A stretch of 64,000 nt of DNA from Salinivirga cyanobacteriivorans. GTDB taxonomy: Bacteria; Bacteroidota; Bacteroidia; Bacteroidales; Salinivirgaceae. How positions within the stretch are numbered: the stretch's first letter is position 1; each line of letters opens with the position of its first letter. A model generated the notes under the pieces. That model saw nothing but the letters and a program-made list of their open reading frames with translations. It ran no database searches and had not been told where the DNA came from. The position numbers and the translations under genes were made by a program. Of the stretch, positions 32,517 to 41,057 are shown in pieces. The stretch spans positions 814,225-878,224 of the forward strand of contig NZ_CP013118.1 in NCBI RefSeq assembly GCF_001443605.1, given 5' to 3'.

Positions 32517-33458
32517 GTGCAGTTTCAATTAATTAAAATTAGGTTTCTTCAAAGCTACAGGGCTTTGAGAGATATGGGAATTGCCCGGGCGCTGTTTCTT
32601 GTGCTGGTCTTATCTTTCGTGGTTTTTATTGTTTATAACGCTGCCAAACAGCACCCGGCATGGCTCATTGCATTTTACGGATTATTCATTGCACTGACAC
32701 ATTTCAAAAGAAGTGACAGAAAATTTCTGCAAAACTATATCAGGTATGATGGTATACTCATGACCGCCGAGTACACAATTGTTGCTGCACCTCTTATAAT
32801 TTCACTTATCATACACCAAAACTTTTTACATTTAGCAAGCTTTCTATGCGCCATATTTGCATTAAGTTATTTGCCACCGATGCAAAACAGGCAACGGAGG
32901 ACCAACATCTTAACCTCAAAAATACCCAAACAGGCTTACGAATGGAAAAGCGGGCTTCGTAAAGGCTCCCTGATTATTGTAATTATTTATTTTGCAGCTA
33001 TGGCCACGAGTTTCCATCCTGCAGCCATACCCATATCGATATTTATTTTAAGTGTATTACCGCTGGGCTTTTATGAAAAATGCGAACCATTACATATGTT
33101 ACTGGCTGCTGAGATGCCGCCGGGTGCTTTCTTGCTGCACAAAATAACCACGGCACTAAAAATATACAGTCTGGCCCTATTACCGCTTGTTTTGATTTAT
33201 CTGATTTTTAACCTTCAATATTGGTACATTCCCATAATTGAAGTCATTATTTTTTCAATAATAATTGTGTACATGGTTATGCTCAAATATGCCTTCTATG
33301 TGCCCAATGAAAAGAGCGCTGCAAGTCAGGTATTTCTGAGCCTTGGCGTTTTAAGTATTTTTATTCCGGTATTGCTGCCGCTGATGCCCGTTCTGACAGC
33401 CTATTTTTACAACAAAGCCCTTAAAAACCTAAATCCACTGATGTATGATTATCATTAA
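32517..33458 (+). CDS. ABC transporter permease-like integral membrane protein
   Basis: The 313-residue protein has at least seven hydrophobic segments. Examples are RALFLVLVLSFVVFIVYNA (~24-42), YTIVAAPLIISLIIHQNF, GSLIIVIIYFAAMATSFH, IYSLALLPLVLIYLIF, IIEVIIFSIIIVYMVML and SLGVLSIFIPVLLPLMPVL. It belongs to the poorly characterised ABC-2-like permeases paired with small ATPases. The start is GTG at 32517, giving a 20-residue amphipathic lead before the first helix; the ATG at 32574 is the alternative. It overlaps the ATPase gene by 14 bp. The substrate is unknown. Confidence 0.8.
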   Translation: MQFQLIKIRFLQSYRALRDMGIARALFLVLVLSFVVFIVYNAAKQHPAWLIAFYGLFIALTHFKRSDRKFLQNYIRYDGILMTAEYTIVAAPLIISLIIHQNFLHLASFLCAIFALSYLPPMQNRQRRTNILTSKIPKQAYEWKSGLRKGSLIIVIIYFAAMATSFHPAAIPISIFILSVLPLGFYEKCEPLHMLLAAEMPPGAFLLHKITTALKIYSLALLPLVLIYLIFNLQYWYIPIIEVIIFSIIIVYMVMLKYAFYVPNEKSAASQVFLSLGVLSIFIPVLLPLMPVLTAYFYNKALKNLNPLMYDYH

Positions 33459-34143
33459 ATCACTTACCCTGAAATACGGTAAAAAGACAGTTATAGATAA
33501 CCTGTCTGTACAATTTGATGCAAATAAAATTCATGGCATAGTGGGCTTAAACGGAGCAGGTAAAACAACCCTCTTAAATGCCATATTCAGGATTAAAAAA
33601 CCGGCTGCAGGGCATATTTATTGGAACGAAGCAGAAATTTCGCGCAAGCAAATCAGTATGCTGCCTACCGAACCGTTTTTTTATGACAATATTACCGGTA
33701 AAGAATACCTGGACATTTTTCAGGAGCCCAACTTTGAACTCAACAAGTGGAATGCTCTGTTTAAACTGCCATTAAAAGAAATTACTGACACCTATTCGAC
33801 AGGCATGAAAAAAAAGCTGGCGCTTATGGCGGTAATAAAACAAAATAAACCCATCATGATTCTGGATGAACCTTTTAACGGGCTTGATCTGGAAACAACC
33901 AGAATTGTGAGGTCAATACTCCTGCAGATGAAGTTACAGGGAAAAACCATCATTATTACTTCGCATGTAATGGAAACACTTACAAATTTGTGTGACAAAC
34001 TCTATCATTTAAGCGAAAAAAATATCCTGGAGCAAGCAGATAAAAGTAATTTTGATACATTTGAACAATCGCTTTTTCAAAACATTGAAGAGAGAAACAA
34101 AACAGCATTTAATGACCTATTCGGCCAGTCGGAACATAATTAG
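33445..34143 (+). CDS. ABC transporter ATP-binding protein
   Basis: The 232-residue ATPase has Walker A GLNGAGKTTLLNAI, the Q-loop region LPTEPFFYDNITGKEY, Walker B IMILDEPFNGLDLETT and the switch His in IITSHVME. The signature motif is YSTGMKKKLAL instead of LSGGQ, as common in CcmA/NatA-type exporters. It forms a two-gene transporter with the overlapping permease gene upstream. Its 3' end overlaps the NlpC/P60 lipoprotein gene by 32 bp, so the three are translated as a unit. Confidence 0.93.
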   Translation: MIIIKSLTLKYGKKTVIDNLSVQFDANKIHGIVGLNGAGKTTLLNAIFRIKKPAAGHIYWNEAEISRKQISMLPTEPFFYDNITGKEYLDIFQEPNFELNKWNALFKLPLKEITDTYSTGMKKKLALMAVIKQNKPIMILDEPFNGLDLETTRIVRSILLQMKLQGKTIIITSHVMETLTNLCDKLYHLSEKNILEQADKSNFDTFEQSLFQNIEERNKTAFNDLFGQSEHN

Positions 34144-35047
34144 ACCATTATTTACAGCAGTTATAATTGCTTTAACAGCATTTTTACTAACCTCTGCATG
34201 TGGTACGGCAAATCTTTATCAGAAACTCGATAAGAAGTACGAAAAGGCTCAATACGAAAAAGCGCTCAAAAAGGCCAATCGCAGCATCCAGAAAAATCCG
34301 GCCGACCCCACCCCACTCTATTTCAAATCACTGCTCCACACACACTATTACAGCCAATCGAACAACCCGGAACACCTGGAGCAAGCACTCACCTACCTCG
34401 ACCGCGCAAGACGAAAAAAAATACCACAATACCTGAAAGAAGATATTCAGCGGTTAACCGATCAATTAGTCGAGACAGCCAATAACGATATTTCAGAAAT
34501 AGAGGATAAGGCCGGACCACTGACCAGCCAGAAAATACACGAACTCAGGCAGCAACTCGAACAGGCTCCCCGCATAAAACTAGCCACGGCAGAAATACCC
34601 CAATCGAACACTACCGCTAAAAAAGTGACTCCTAAAGAGTTGGCAGGGATGCGGAAAACAATTGTAGAAGAAGCCCAGAAGCACATTGGCACATCCTACA
34701 GGTACGGAGGCACCACCACCCGGGGATTCGATTGCTCCGGTTTTACAGGCTATGTTTTTGCCGAAGCAGGTATTAATTTGCCCCGCACAGCTGCCCAGCA
34801 GGCTGTTTCAGGCAGAAAAATCAGAGAAAAAAAGGCCCAACCCGGCGATTTGGTTTTTTTCACAAAAAATAAATCAGGCGGTAATGTGAACCATGTAGCC
34901 ATCATTCTCGATACCGATAACCATGGAATAAAAAAAGTTATACACAGCACAAGTCGCGGTGTTATTATCGATGAGCGTACAGATGGCTCCTGGAAAAGTT
35001 ATTGGCTACCCCGCAAAAAACATATAGCCAGTTACATCGCCGATTAA
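34112..35047 (+). CDS. NlpC/P60 family peptidoglycan hydrolase, probable lipoprotein
   Basis: The ~311-residue protein has a signal sequence (LFTAVIIALTAFLLTSAC) with a lipobox-like TSAC, then a TPR-like/helical region (~35-190). The C-terminal NlpC/P60 domain has the catalytic Cys in RGFDCSGFTGYVF, the His in NHVAIILD, and the third polar residue in KKVIHSTSRGV. It likely cleaves D-Glu-meso-Dap or related bonds in the periplasm. The ATG at 34112 is chosen over 34052 because it places the signal peptide at the N-terminus. It overlaps the ABC ATPase gene. Confidence 0.88.
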   Translation: MTYSASRNIIRPLFTAVIIALTAFLLTSACGTANLYQKLDKKYEKAQYEKALKKANRSIQKNPADPTPLYFKSLLHTHYYSQSNNPEHLEQALTYLDRARRKKIPQYLKEDIQRLTDQLVETANNDISEIEDKAGPLTSQKIHELRQQLEQAPRIKLATAEIPQSNTTAKKVTPKELAGMRKTIVEEAQKHIGTSYRYGGTTTRGFDCSGFTGYVFAEAGINLPRTAAQQAVSGRKIREKKAQPGDLVFFTKNKSGGNVNHVAIILDTDNHGIKKVIHSTSRGVIIDERTDGSWKSYWLPRKKHIASYIAD

Positions 35048-35160
35048 GCAGCCAAAATTCCATGACCACAGCAACGCTATAACCTTCTGAACCAAACCGA
35101 ACGATGTATCCTGTTCAATGATTTACGCACAAATAACGCTTGCTTTTTTAATTTGGTTTA

Positions 35161-36078
35161 ATGTACACAATGCATAAATTTGTAATGAAACAAAAAAAAC
35201 ATATTAAATTGAATAAAAAACTTCTGCTGGCGCTGTTTGCCATTTCTCCATTTTTAGGGTTTACCCAGGATACCATAAGATTATTTGATTTCAGCGATCG
35301 CTCAAATTATATACTTTCAGGCGGCTATATCGGCCAACAAAAAACAATCGACGAAGGTGTATCGCCATTGTTGTATGAAGGGCTGAATTATGGAGGGATG
35401 CTGGGTTATCGGTCCGAAAAAATGAACAGGATATGGGACATGGAAGCATCATTTGGCATGAGTTTTCAGGGCAGCAATGCGATAAACGATTTGGGATATT
35501 TTACCACCTACAACATCGATATTGCAACGGGCTACCTTTGGAATCCTGATCCACAGCAAAAGTTGCCATTTAATGTCTTTGCAGGCATCAATGCAACCTA
35601 TTTAATGCGCATGCGATTCAATGAGCAACTATTTAATGCATCGTTTGGTTACGATGTTTTAACCGGTATTGGTCTCTCCGGTCAATTGAGTAAAACACTA
35701 CATCTGAAAGGTTTCGAAATTAACTTGTGGCGCTGGCAGGTAAAATACTTACCACACCGTGTAACCTTTGAAACAGCCTTCGACATTCCGCTTGGCTTTG
35801 TTTACCTGAGGCCGACCTATGTGGTCATCGAAAATTTTGTTGATGGAAGAACAGATCCATATGATGTAGAGCGCAGTAAAACCACAGGAATTGGTCGTGC
35901 ACTGCTTTTAAATTTCAATACAGGCATAAACTACCATTTGCGAAACAACAACATTATTCGTTTTGGTTATATCTGGAAATATTACAAAATAGATCCCGGT
36001 TACAGCCCCGTACATGGCGCTCAGCATTTATTTCAACTAATTTTCAAGTTTAAACTAAACAAAACGGCTCATGAATAA
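35161..36078 (+). CDS. Outer-membrane beta-barrel protein of unknown function
   Basis: The ~305-residue protein has a basic N-terminus and signal peptide (KLLLALFAISPFLGFTQ). Alternating beta-strand sequence follows, for example FSDRSNYILSGGYIGQQ and LRPTYVVIENFVDG. The last strand, HLFQLIFKFKLN, fits a barrel, although it is followed by five more residues. The start may be the ATG at 35161 or at 35185 (MKQKKHIK); a TAAATTTG element at 35175-35182 complicates the choice. Its stop overlaps the S41 peptidase gene by 8 bp, so the pair is co-translated. Confidence 0.7.
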   Translation: MYTMHKFVMKQKKHIKLNKKLLLALFAISPFLGFTQDTIRLFDFSDRSNYILSGGYIGQQKTIDEGVSPLLYEGLNYGGMLGYRSEKMNRIWDMEASFGMSFQGSNAINDLGYFTTYNIDIATGYLWNPDPQQKLPFNVFAGINATYLMRMRFNEQLFNASFGYDVLTGIGLSGQLSKTLHLKGFEINLWRWQVKYLPHRVTFETAFDIPLGFVYLRPTYVVIENFVDGRTDPYDVERSKTTGIGRALLLNFNTGINYHLRNNNIIRFGYIWKYYKIDPGYSPVHGAQHLFQLIFKFKLNKTAHE

Positions 36079-37147
36079 ACATTCATTCAGTTTCGGTACA
36101 ATCATAATGGTGGTGCTGTTCGGGTTGAGCAGTTGTGAAAAACCTTTTATGGACGGTGATCCTGATTACAATCACAGGGAGAACTTTGAATATTTATGGA
36201 ACGAGGTTGACCAAAAATACAGCTATTTCGATGTTAAAAACATAAACTGGGGCGAAGTATATACCGAATATTCACCACGTGTAAATACGAACATGACCAA
36301 CGAAGCATTTTTCAACCTAATGTTCGAAATGTTGGGCACATTAAGAGACGGACATGTAAATTTACGTTCATCGTTTAATGTTTCGAGGTACAATATTTCG
36401 TATGATGCACCAGAAAACTACAATGGCCGGTTACTTGAAGATTACTACCTGGAGCCCAACGAACTTAATCATTTTGACCTGGCAGAACACTCTTACATAA
36501 CAGGACCTCTAAAACATCAGTTATTTCCGGTAAACGGACACCTGATAGGTTACATTCAATATGGCTCCTTCAGCTACCCGATCAGCGATTATGATATTGA
36601 TTACACCTTAAACCGCATGAGGCCAACCACAGGACTTATAATCGATGTGCGGCAAAATGGCGGCGGCGCAATCACCAATATATTTCAAATGATAAACCGG
36701 CTCACCGAAGAAAAGCATTATCTCTACGGCACGGTTATTAAAGACGGCCCGGAGCACGATGCCTTCGGCGAACTAATGAAAGTGTACAATGATCCGGAAG
36801 GAAGCATAAAATACACCAAACCGGTTGTCATCATTACCAACCGGAATTGCTATAGTGCCACAACCTTTTTTGCGGCAGCACTAAAAGCCTATCAAAATGT
36901 AACACAAATTGGCGACACTACAGGAGGTGGTGCCGGTGCGCCTCATGGTGGTCAGATGCCCAATGGCTGGTACTACCGCTTCAGCGTCACCCGTTCGGGC
37001 TATCCCAATGGTGACACCCTGTACGATTTTGAAACCGGAGTGCCTCCAGATGTGTACGTGAACATGGATCCGTCAGACGAAGAAAACGGTCACGACACCA
37101 TGATTGACACAGCGATAACACTCCTAATCAGCCAATCAAAGAAGTGA
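36071..37147 (+). CDS. S41 family peptidase, lipoprotein
   Basis: The 358-residue protein has a lipoprotein signal (IIMVVLFGLSSC, Cys ~23). The S41 N-terminal helical domain (NFEYLWNEVDQKYSYFDVKN) is followed by the protease core with GLIIDVRQNGGG, VVIITNRNCYSATTFFAAALK (probable catalytic Ser in CYSATTF) and GDTTGGGAG. It resembles the tricorn/C-terminal processing protease group but has no clear PDZ domain. It is anchored in the outer or inner membrane facing the periplasm. It is coupled to the barrel gene upstream. Confidence 0.88.
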   Translation: MNKHSFSFGTIIMVVLFGLSSCEKPFMDGDPDYNHRENFEYLWNEVDQKYSYFDVKNINWGEVYTEYSPRVNTNMTNEAFFNLMFEMLGTLRDGHVNLRSSFNVSRYNISYDAPENYNGRLLEDYYLEPNELNHFDLAEHSYITGPLKHQLFPVNGHLIGYIQYGSFSYPISDYDIDYTLNRMRPTTGLIIDVRQNGGGAITNIFQMINRLTEEKHYLYGTVIKDGPEHDAFGELMKVYNDPEGSIKYTKPVVIITNRNCYSATTFFAAALKAYQNVTQIGDTTGGGAGAPHGGQMPNGWYYRFSVTRSGYPNGDTLYDFETGVPPDVYVNMDPSDEENGHDTMIDTAITLLISQSKK

Positions 37148-37242
37148 AACAGCGTGTTTTCAAAGGAGTTGATCGCATTTTTAGCGGGCAAAACCCGGAT
37201 GTAATTAGCTCTTTTTGGAATTATCCAGCATGTGTAATTTAA

Positions 37243-37370
37243 ATGAAACAAGCATGATTAAAATAATTATTAACACACACGCAGGAATGATTATTTTACA
37301 TCATGCGGTTCCATCCCGATTGGCATCGGGACAGGTAATGACCACTAAAATCAAAATTATAAACAGATAA
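37243..37370 (+). repeat. Dispersed copy of the leader repeat, with a 38-codon ORF
   Basis: The segment 37312-37364 is nearly identical (one added base) to the reverse complement of 11101-11152, including the CCCGAT/ATCGGG palindrome and the ATGACCACTAAAATC... end. The upstream part (ATGAAACAAGCATGATT, then ACACACACGCAGG) matches the rest of the unit less closely. It keeps an open frame, 37254-37370, of 38 residues beginning MIKIIINTHAGMII and ending MTTKIKIINR, which aligns at both ends with the 44-residue ORF of the array. The remainder of 37148-37642 contains nothing recognisable. Confidence 0.8.
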
Positions 37371-37642
37371 AAATTTACAATAGTTGCCGTTAAAAAAACT
37401 TTAGCCGGGAATTGTATTCCATTTACCTTTATCAGCGCATCACAGCAATTTTGTTTTAGCCACCAAAACACCCGACTGAGACCGTATACAACTCAACGAG
37501 CACCGACTTCCCTGCTGCAAGTTCGCATGGTTTGAAATCACCTTATATTAGAAATTAATAATAAGTTAAATGACTCTGTCTCTAAAACATAGAAAACAAG
37601 CATGCGTTGTGTGTATTAAGTCTAATTTAAACTAATATAATT

Positions 37643-38518
37643 ATGCTTAAATACTTAGTAGTTTTTTCTGCTTTCATTCTGTTTATTACAGGATGTGATA
37701 AAGATGAAGACACTGATCAGCTAACCAGTAATCAGCCAAAATCGACACAGTTTGAAACCATTGATAATTCCGGATATCCCGATGTAATCACGAATTACAT
37801 TGGTCAAAACTACCCAAATCAAAGCATTGTAGAAATTTACATGAGAACTTTTGAAGATGGAAGTACAACCTACGAAGTCGAATTGAATAACGGTAATGAA
37901 TACTATTTCGACAGCAATGGCAATTACCTGGGAATGGATGACAGCAACGTAAACATAAGTAATGACAGTATTCCCCAGTTGATTGGGAACTACATAAGTT
38001 CCAATTACCCTGAGCAATCTATTGTTAAAGCTGAATTTGAGATGGAAGATGGTATACGGGTTTATGAAATCACATTAAGCAACGGACTTGAACTTTATTT
38101 CGATGAAAGTGGTATGTTTTTGAGCCTCGATGACGATAGCGACCACATTAGTACAAGCGAGCTTCCCCAAAATATTTTGGACTACGTAACGGCAAACTAT
38201 CCTGATGCCACCATTATTTATGCAGAAATGGACATTGAAGATGGAGCAACAGAATACGAAATAAAACTAGACAATGGTATGGAGCTGGAATTTGACGGGT
38301 CGGGCAATTACGTTTCAAGCGATGACAATCACATTCCCATTGCCGATCTGCCACAAGCTATAATTGATTATGTGGAAACAAATTATCCGGACAACAGTAT
38401 TGCCAAAGCTGAACTGGAATACGAAGATGGCCAGCAAATGTATGAAATAGAACTGGATAACGAAATTGAACTTTATTTCGATATGAATGGAAATTTCCTG
38501 TTCATGGAAAACGACTAA
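37643..38518 (+). CDS. Lipoprotein with four PepSY-like repeats
   Basis: The 291-residue, very acidic protein has a lipoprotein signal (FSAFILFITGC, Cys ~18). Four tandem repeats of ~65-72 residues follow. Each has the pattern LPQxIxDYVxxNYPxxxIxxAExExEDGxxxYEIxLxNGxELxFDxxGNFL, for example around IDYVETNYPDNSIAKAE. This matches the PepSY-like family PF11396 (beta-lactamase-inhibitor-like fold). Such proteins are abundant periplasmic or surface proteins in Bacteroidota, usually with one or two copies. Four copies give a strongly negative, Asp-rich surface. Function is unknown. Confidence 0.83.
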   Translation: MLKYLVVFSAFILFITGCDKDEDTDQLTSNQPKSTQFETIDNSGYPDVITNYIGQNYPNQSIVEIYMRTFEDGSTTYEVELNNGNEYYFDSNGNYLGMDDSNVNISNDSIPQLIGNYISSNYPEQSIVKAEFEMEDGIRVYEITLSNGLELYFDESGMFLSLDDDSDHISTSELPQNILDYVTANYPDATIIYAEMDIEDGATEYEIKLDNGMELEFDGSGNYVSSDDNHIPIADLPQAIIDYVETNYPDNSIAKAELEYEDGQQMYEIELDNEIELYFDMNGNFLFMEND

Positions 38519-38637
38519 AATTTTTCAAATACAGAATGTCCCTCAAACATTAAATGCATATAGTTTAATCCATAGGTGTAGATTATTTAAAACTTATTTC
38601 TAATGTTTGGGTGGCATTCTGTTTTTTATTGATTTCA

Positions 38638-38663
38638 GAGCAAGTAGTTTTGCTCCTTTTTTA
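38638..38663 (+). terminator. Intrinsic terminator after the PepSY-like gene
   Basis: The stem GAGCAA/TTGCTC (38638-38643 with 38650-38655) has a GTAGTT loop and is followed by C and six T. It lies just before the convergent glucosaminidase gene. Confidence 0.7.
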
Positions 38664-38671
38664 TGTTTAAA

Positions 38672-39631
38672 TTACCGGTTTCGGGGCTTCTTTCGCCTGA
38701 GCCATATTTTATCTCCTTTTTGAGGTTCAGCACCCGGCTCCATTCGATTCTTTTTATAAAGCTTACGAAGTTTAACCGCATACTTCTGAGATATATACCA
38801 CATGGTCTCCCCCTGTTCTACAATATGATGTTTATGATCTCTTGCTGCCCTGTTGCGTTTGGGCTGCAGGTAAATTATTTGACCAGGCTCAGGTTCAATA
38901 CCATCTGGCACGTCATTATATTTTTGCAGCTCCCAGCGCATCTTGTCAAACTCTTCAGTAAGCGCAGCATAGGTGTCGCCCGGGCGCGCCACAGTAAATT
39001 CAACCCTGTTACGTTCTTTCACCGGATGTTTTCCGATACTGGGGACAAAACCCTGAGTTTCCTGAGCTTCCTGAGCTTCCTGAGTTGCAGCACTCTCCTT
39101 ATCAGCCAGCTGTACTTTTACACCTTTATCTAACTTATGAAGATCATAGCGTTCGATGAGTTCAATAAGCTTTTTTGCATAATGTGGATTTGTAGCATAG
39201 CCAGCTTTTTTCAAACCCCTTGCCCAGCGCTTATAATCTGTAGGTTTATAATCAAATAAAAACTGATAGCGTGCACCATTGACCAAAAATGCACTGTGGT
39301 CTTTAAAAGATTCATCAGCATTACGGTATTTTCTAAAGCACTCATTCCGGGCATCATCGTCGTGCTTTATTGTTTGGCCACTCCAGTTGCCATGGCACTT
39401 TATCCCAAAATGATTGTTTGCCCGGCGTGCCAACCTGCTATTACCATTGCTTGATTCTAAAATAGCCTGGGCCATTGTAATGCTTGCAGGAATGCCTGTT
39501 CGCCTCATTTCAGATATTGCCACATCGCTATATTGCTCAATATAATCAGATCGGGAAATATCTTGTGCAGATGCCATTAGAGACAGAACAAATAAAAGCA
39601 ACAATATGATAATTCGATACATAGATTTCAA
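38672..39631 (-). CDS. Glucosaminidase (FlgJ/LytG-like) with C-terminal LysM
   Basis: The 319-residue protein has a signal peptide (1-22, ending MASAQ). The glucosaminidase domain (~28-160) has TGIPASITMAQAILESSNGNS (catalytic Glu in ILESS), FGIKCHGNW and the end stretch GYATNPHYAKKLIELIERY. After a low-complexity EAQ linker, a degenerate LysM-like segment (~215-255) and a typical LysM (~265-310, HHIVEQGETMWYISQKYAV) bind peptidoglycan. It cleaves between GlcNAc and MurNAc in the cell wall. It is monocistronic and on the minus strand. Confidence 0.9.
   Translation of the reverse strand: MKSMYRIIILLLLFVLSLMASAQDISRSDYIEQYSDVAISEMRRTGIPASITMAQAILESSNGNSRLARRANNHFGIKCHGNWSGQTIKHDDDARNECFRKYRNADESFKDHSAFLVNGARYQFLFDYKPTDYKRWARGLKKAGYATNPHYAKKLIELIERYDLHKLDKGVKVQLADKESAATQEAQEAQETQGFVPSIGKHPVKERNRVEFTVARPGDTYAALTEEFDKMRWELQKYNDVPDGIEPEPGQIIYLQPKRNRAARDHKHHIVEQGETMWYISQKYAVKLRKLYKKNRMEPGAEPQKGDKIWLRRKKPRNR
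39052..39086. repeat. Nine-bp tandem repeat inside the glucosaminidase gene
   Basis: Four copies of CCTGAG(T/C)TT run in frame and encode the EAQ/ETQ linker between the catalytic and LysM parts. Changes in copy number would keep the reading frame. Confidence 0.75.
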
Positions 39632-39941
39632 TTTTGGTGCTAATCTAATATTTTTAATTGAGCTGTTGCAATAATAAAACTATAACAAAAGATTTACAAT
39701 TTCTGTAAAAACAGCATACCAAACTGGATATATTGTTCTTATGAGTGCCTCAAAAAAGAAGTGAAAGGGGACGAAAAGCAAGTTTACTTCTATTTCGCTT
39801 CAAACATGGCGTTTTTTTTGCATATTTGAACTGTGAAGTAAATTAATTAATGAATCGGGCCCGGTTTTAACAAGATAGCAGAAATTGCACGAAACAAGTG
39901 AATAGAGGCCGGATTCAGTCACAAATTAAAATTACAAACGG
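39632..39941. other. Intergenic region between divergent genes
   Basis: The region is AT-rich, with no ORF, RNA gene or clear hairpin. It must hold the promoters of the glucosaminidase gene (-) and cdd (+), but no perfect TAnnTTTG was found for either. Confidence 0.4.
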
Positions 39942-40421
39942 ATGAAACAAGCAGAGTTTAACTTTTCTTACGAGACATATAACAACACAGAAGAACTTCC
40001 CACAACAGATTCCAAATTGGTAGAAAAAGCAATCGATGCGGCAAAAAATGCTTATGCACCTTATTCAGAGTTTAACGTGGGCGCGGCGGTATTACTGGAA
40101 AACGACAAAATTGTTATGGGTAATAATCAGGAAAACGCTGCCTACCCAAGCGGGTTGTGCGCCGAGCGGGTTGCCCTGTTTTATGCCAATGCCAACTACC
40201 CGGATCAAAGGGTAAAAGCGATTGCTATTGTTGCATTAAAAGATGGAGAGATGGTTCCTTCCGTTGTTACACCTTGTGGTAATTGCCGACAAGCCATGCT
40301 GGAAACAGAAAGCCGATTTGAAAAGCCAATAAGAATAATTATGGGAAGTCAGAAAGGTTTTTGGGTTGTTGATAAAGCCCAGTATTTATTGCCTTTGAGC
40401 TTTACCGGCGATTCTCTGTAA
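39942..40421 (+). CDS. cdd: Cytidine deaminase
   Basis: The 159-residue protein has the cytidine deaminase zinc site: CAE in YPSGLCAERVALF, and PCGNCRQAM with the two zinc-ligand cysteines. The nucleoside-binding stretch APYSEFNVGAAVL lies before it. This is the short homotetrameric type. It converts cytidine and deoxycytidine to uridine forms in pyrimidine salvage. The N-terminal ~22 residues (FNFSYETYNNTEELPTTD) are an extension typical of Bacteroidota versions. The 3' end overlaps a small minus-strand gene. Confidence 0.95.
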   Translation: MKQAEFNFSYETYNNTEELPTTDSKLVEKAIDAAKNAYAPYSEFNVGAAVLLENDKIVMGNNQENAAYPSGLCAERVALFYANANYPDQRVKAIAIVALKDGEMVPSVVTPCGNCRQAMLETESRFEKPIRIIMGSQKGFWVVDKAQYLLPLSFTGDSL

Positions 40422-40592
40422 GATATGACGAAAGAATGAATTTCTGCTAAAAATCATTCTTGTTGGCATTAAACCAACGAGTGCAATGCCAATTAAAACC
40501 AACATTCCATAAATACCAATAAGGTCGAAAGCGAATTGACCTACTGCTATGCTTATGAGCGTTACAAAAAGTATTATATCGAAAATTTTCAT
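40386..40592 (-). CDS. Small membrane protein, hypothetical
   Basis: The ~68-residue protein begins MKIFDIILFVTLISIAVGQ and has two predicted transmembrane segments, the second IYGMLVLIGIALVGLMP. A basic tail (RMIFSRNSFFRHILQRIAGK) follows. An upstream ATG at 40640 would add 16 residues. It overlaps the end of cdd by 36 bp in the opposite direction. The coherent membrane pattern supports a real gene, but there is no family match or clear promoter. Confidence 0.4.
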   Translation of the reverse strand: MKIFDIILFVTLISIAVGQFAFDLIGIYGMLVLIGIALVGLMPTRMIFSRNSFFRHILQRIAGKAQRQ

Positions 40593-40640
40593 TATCAGAG
40601 CTTTTATCGGTGCAATAATAGTGACTTTCAGGTCTTTCAA

Positions 40641-41057
40641 AGTTAATAAAAGAAAATCTTAATATTAAAATTTTATTAACAAAATATTTAAAAAATTTTA
40701 TAGCAAACTCCATAAAACATAGTGTGTTAATTTACAGCAAAATACATCTCTAAAGATAATTATTTTTTCTTTTCTCAATTACCGGGGGCCTTTGGCTCCA
40801 TCGCAACAAAGCTTATGTGTCACTCTAAAAAAAACATAGGCAACCTCAAGAGCATAATATTCATCCAAACCATAAATAGCGTGAAGCCCGCAAAAGTATC
40901 TTTAGCTTTTAACCAGCAGGCTAGCCTATAAAAAGCTATTGACTAAAGCCTACAGAGTAACGGGTTTTCGGTATCACATAAATGATGTTATGATATATTT
41001 TGAAATTAATGATTAAGACTAGAACACGCTTGAATGGCTGTTGTATCCTATTAAAAA
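40641..41057. other. Intergenic region with one long imperfect hairpin
   Basis: No gene was found. An inverted repeat spans 40899-40947 (CTTTAGCTTTT with AAAAGCT...CTAAAG, interrupted). It may be a decayed repeat or a terminator for the OmpA gene, but it lacks a good T-run. Confidence 0.35.
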
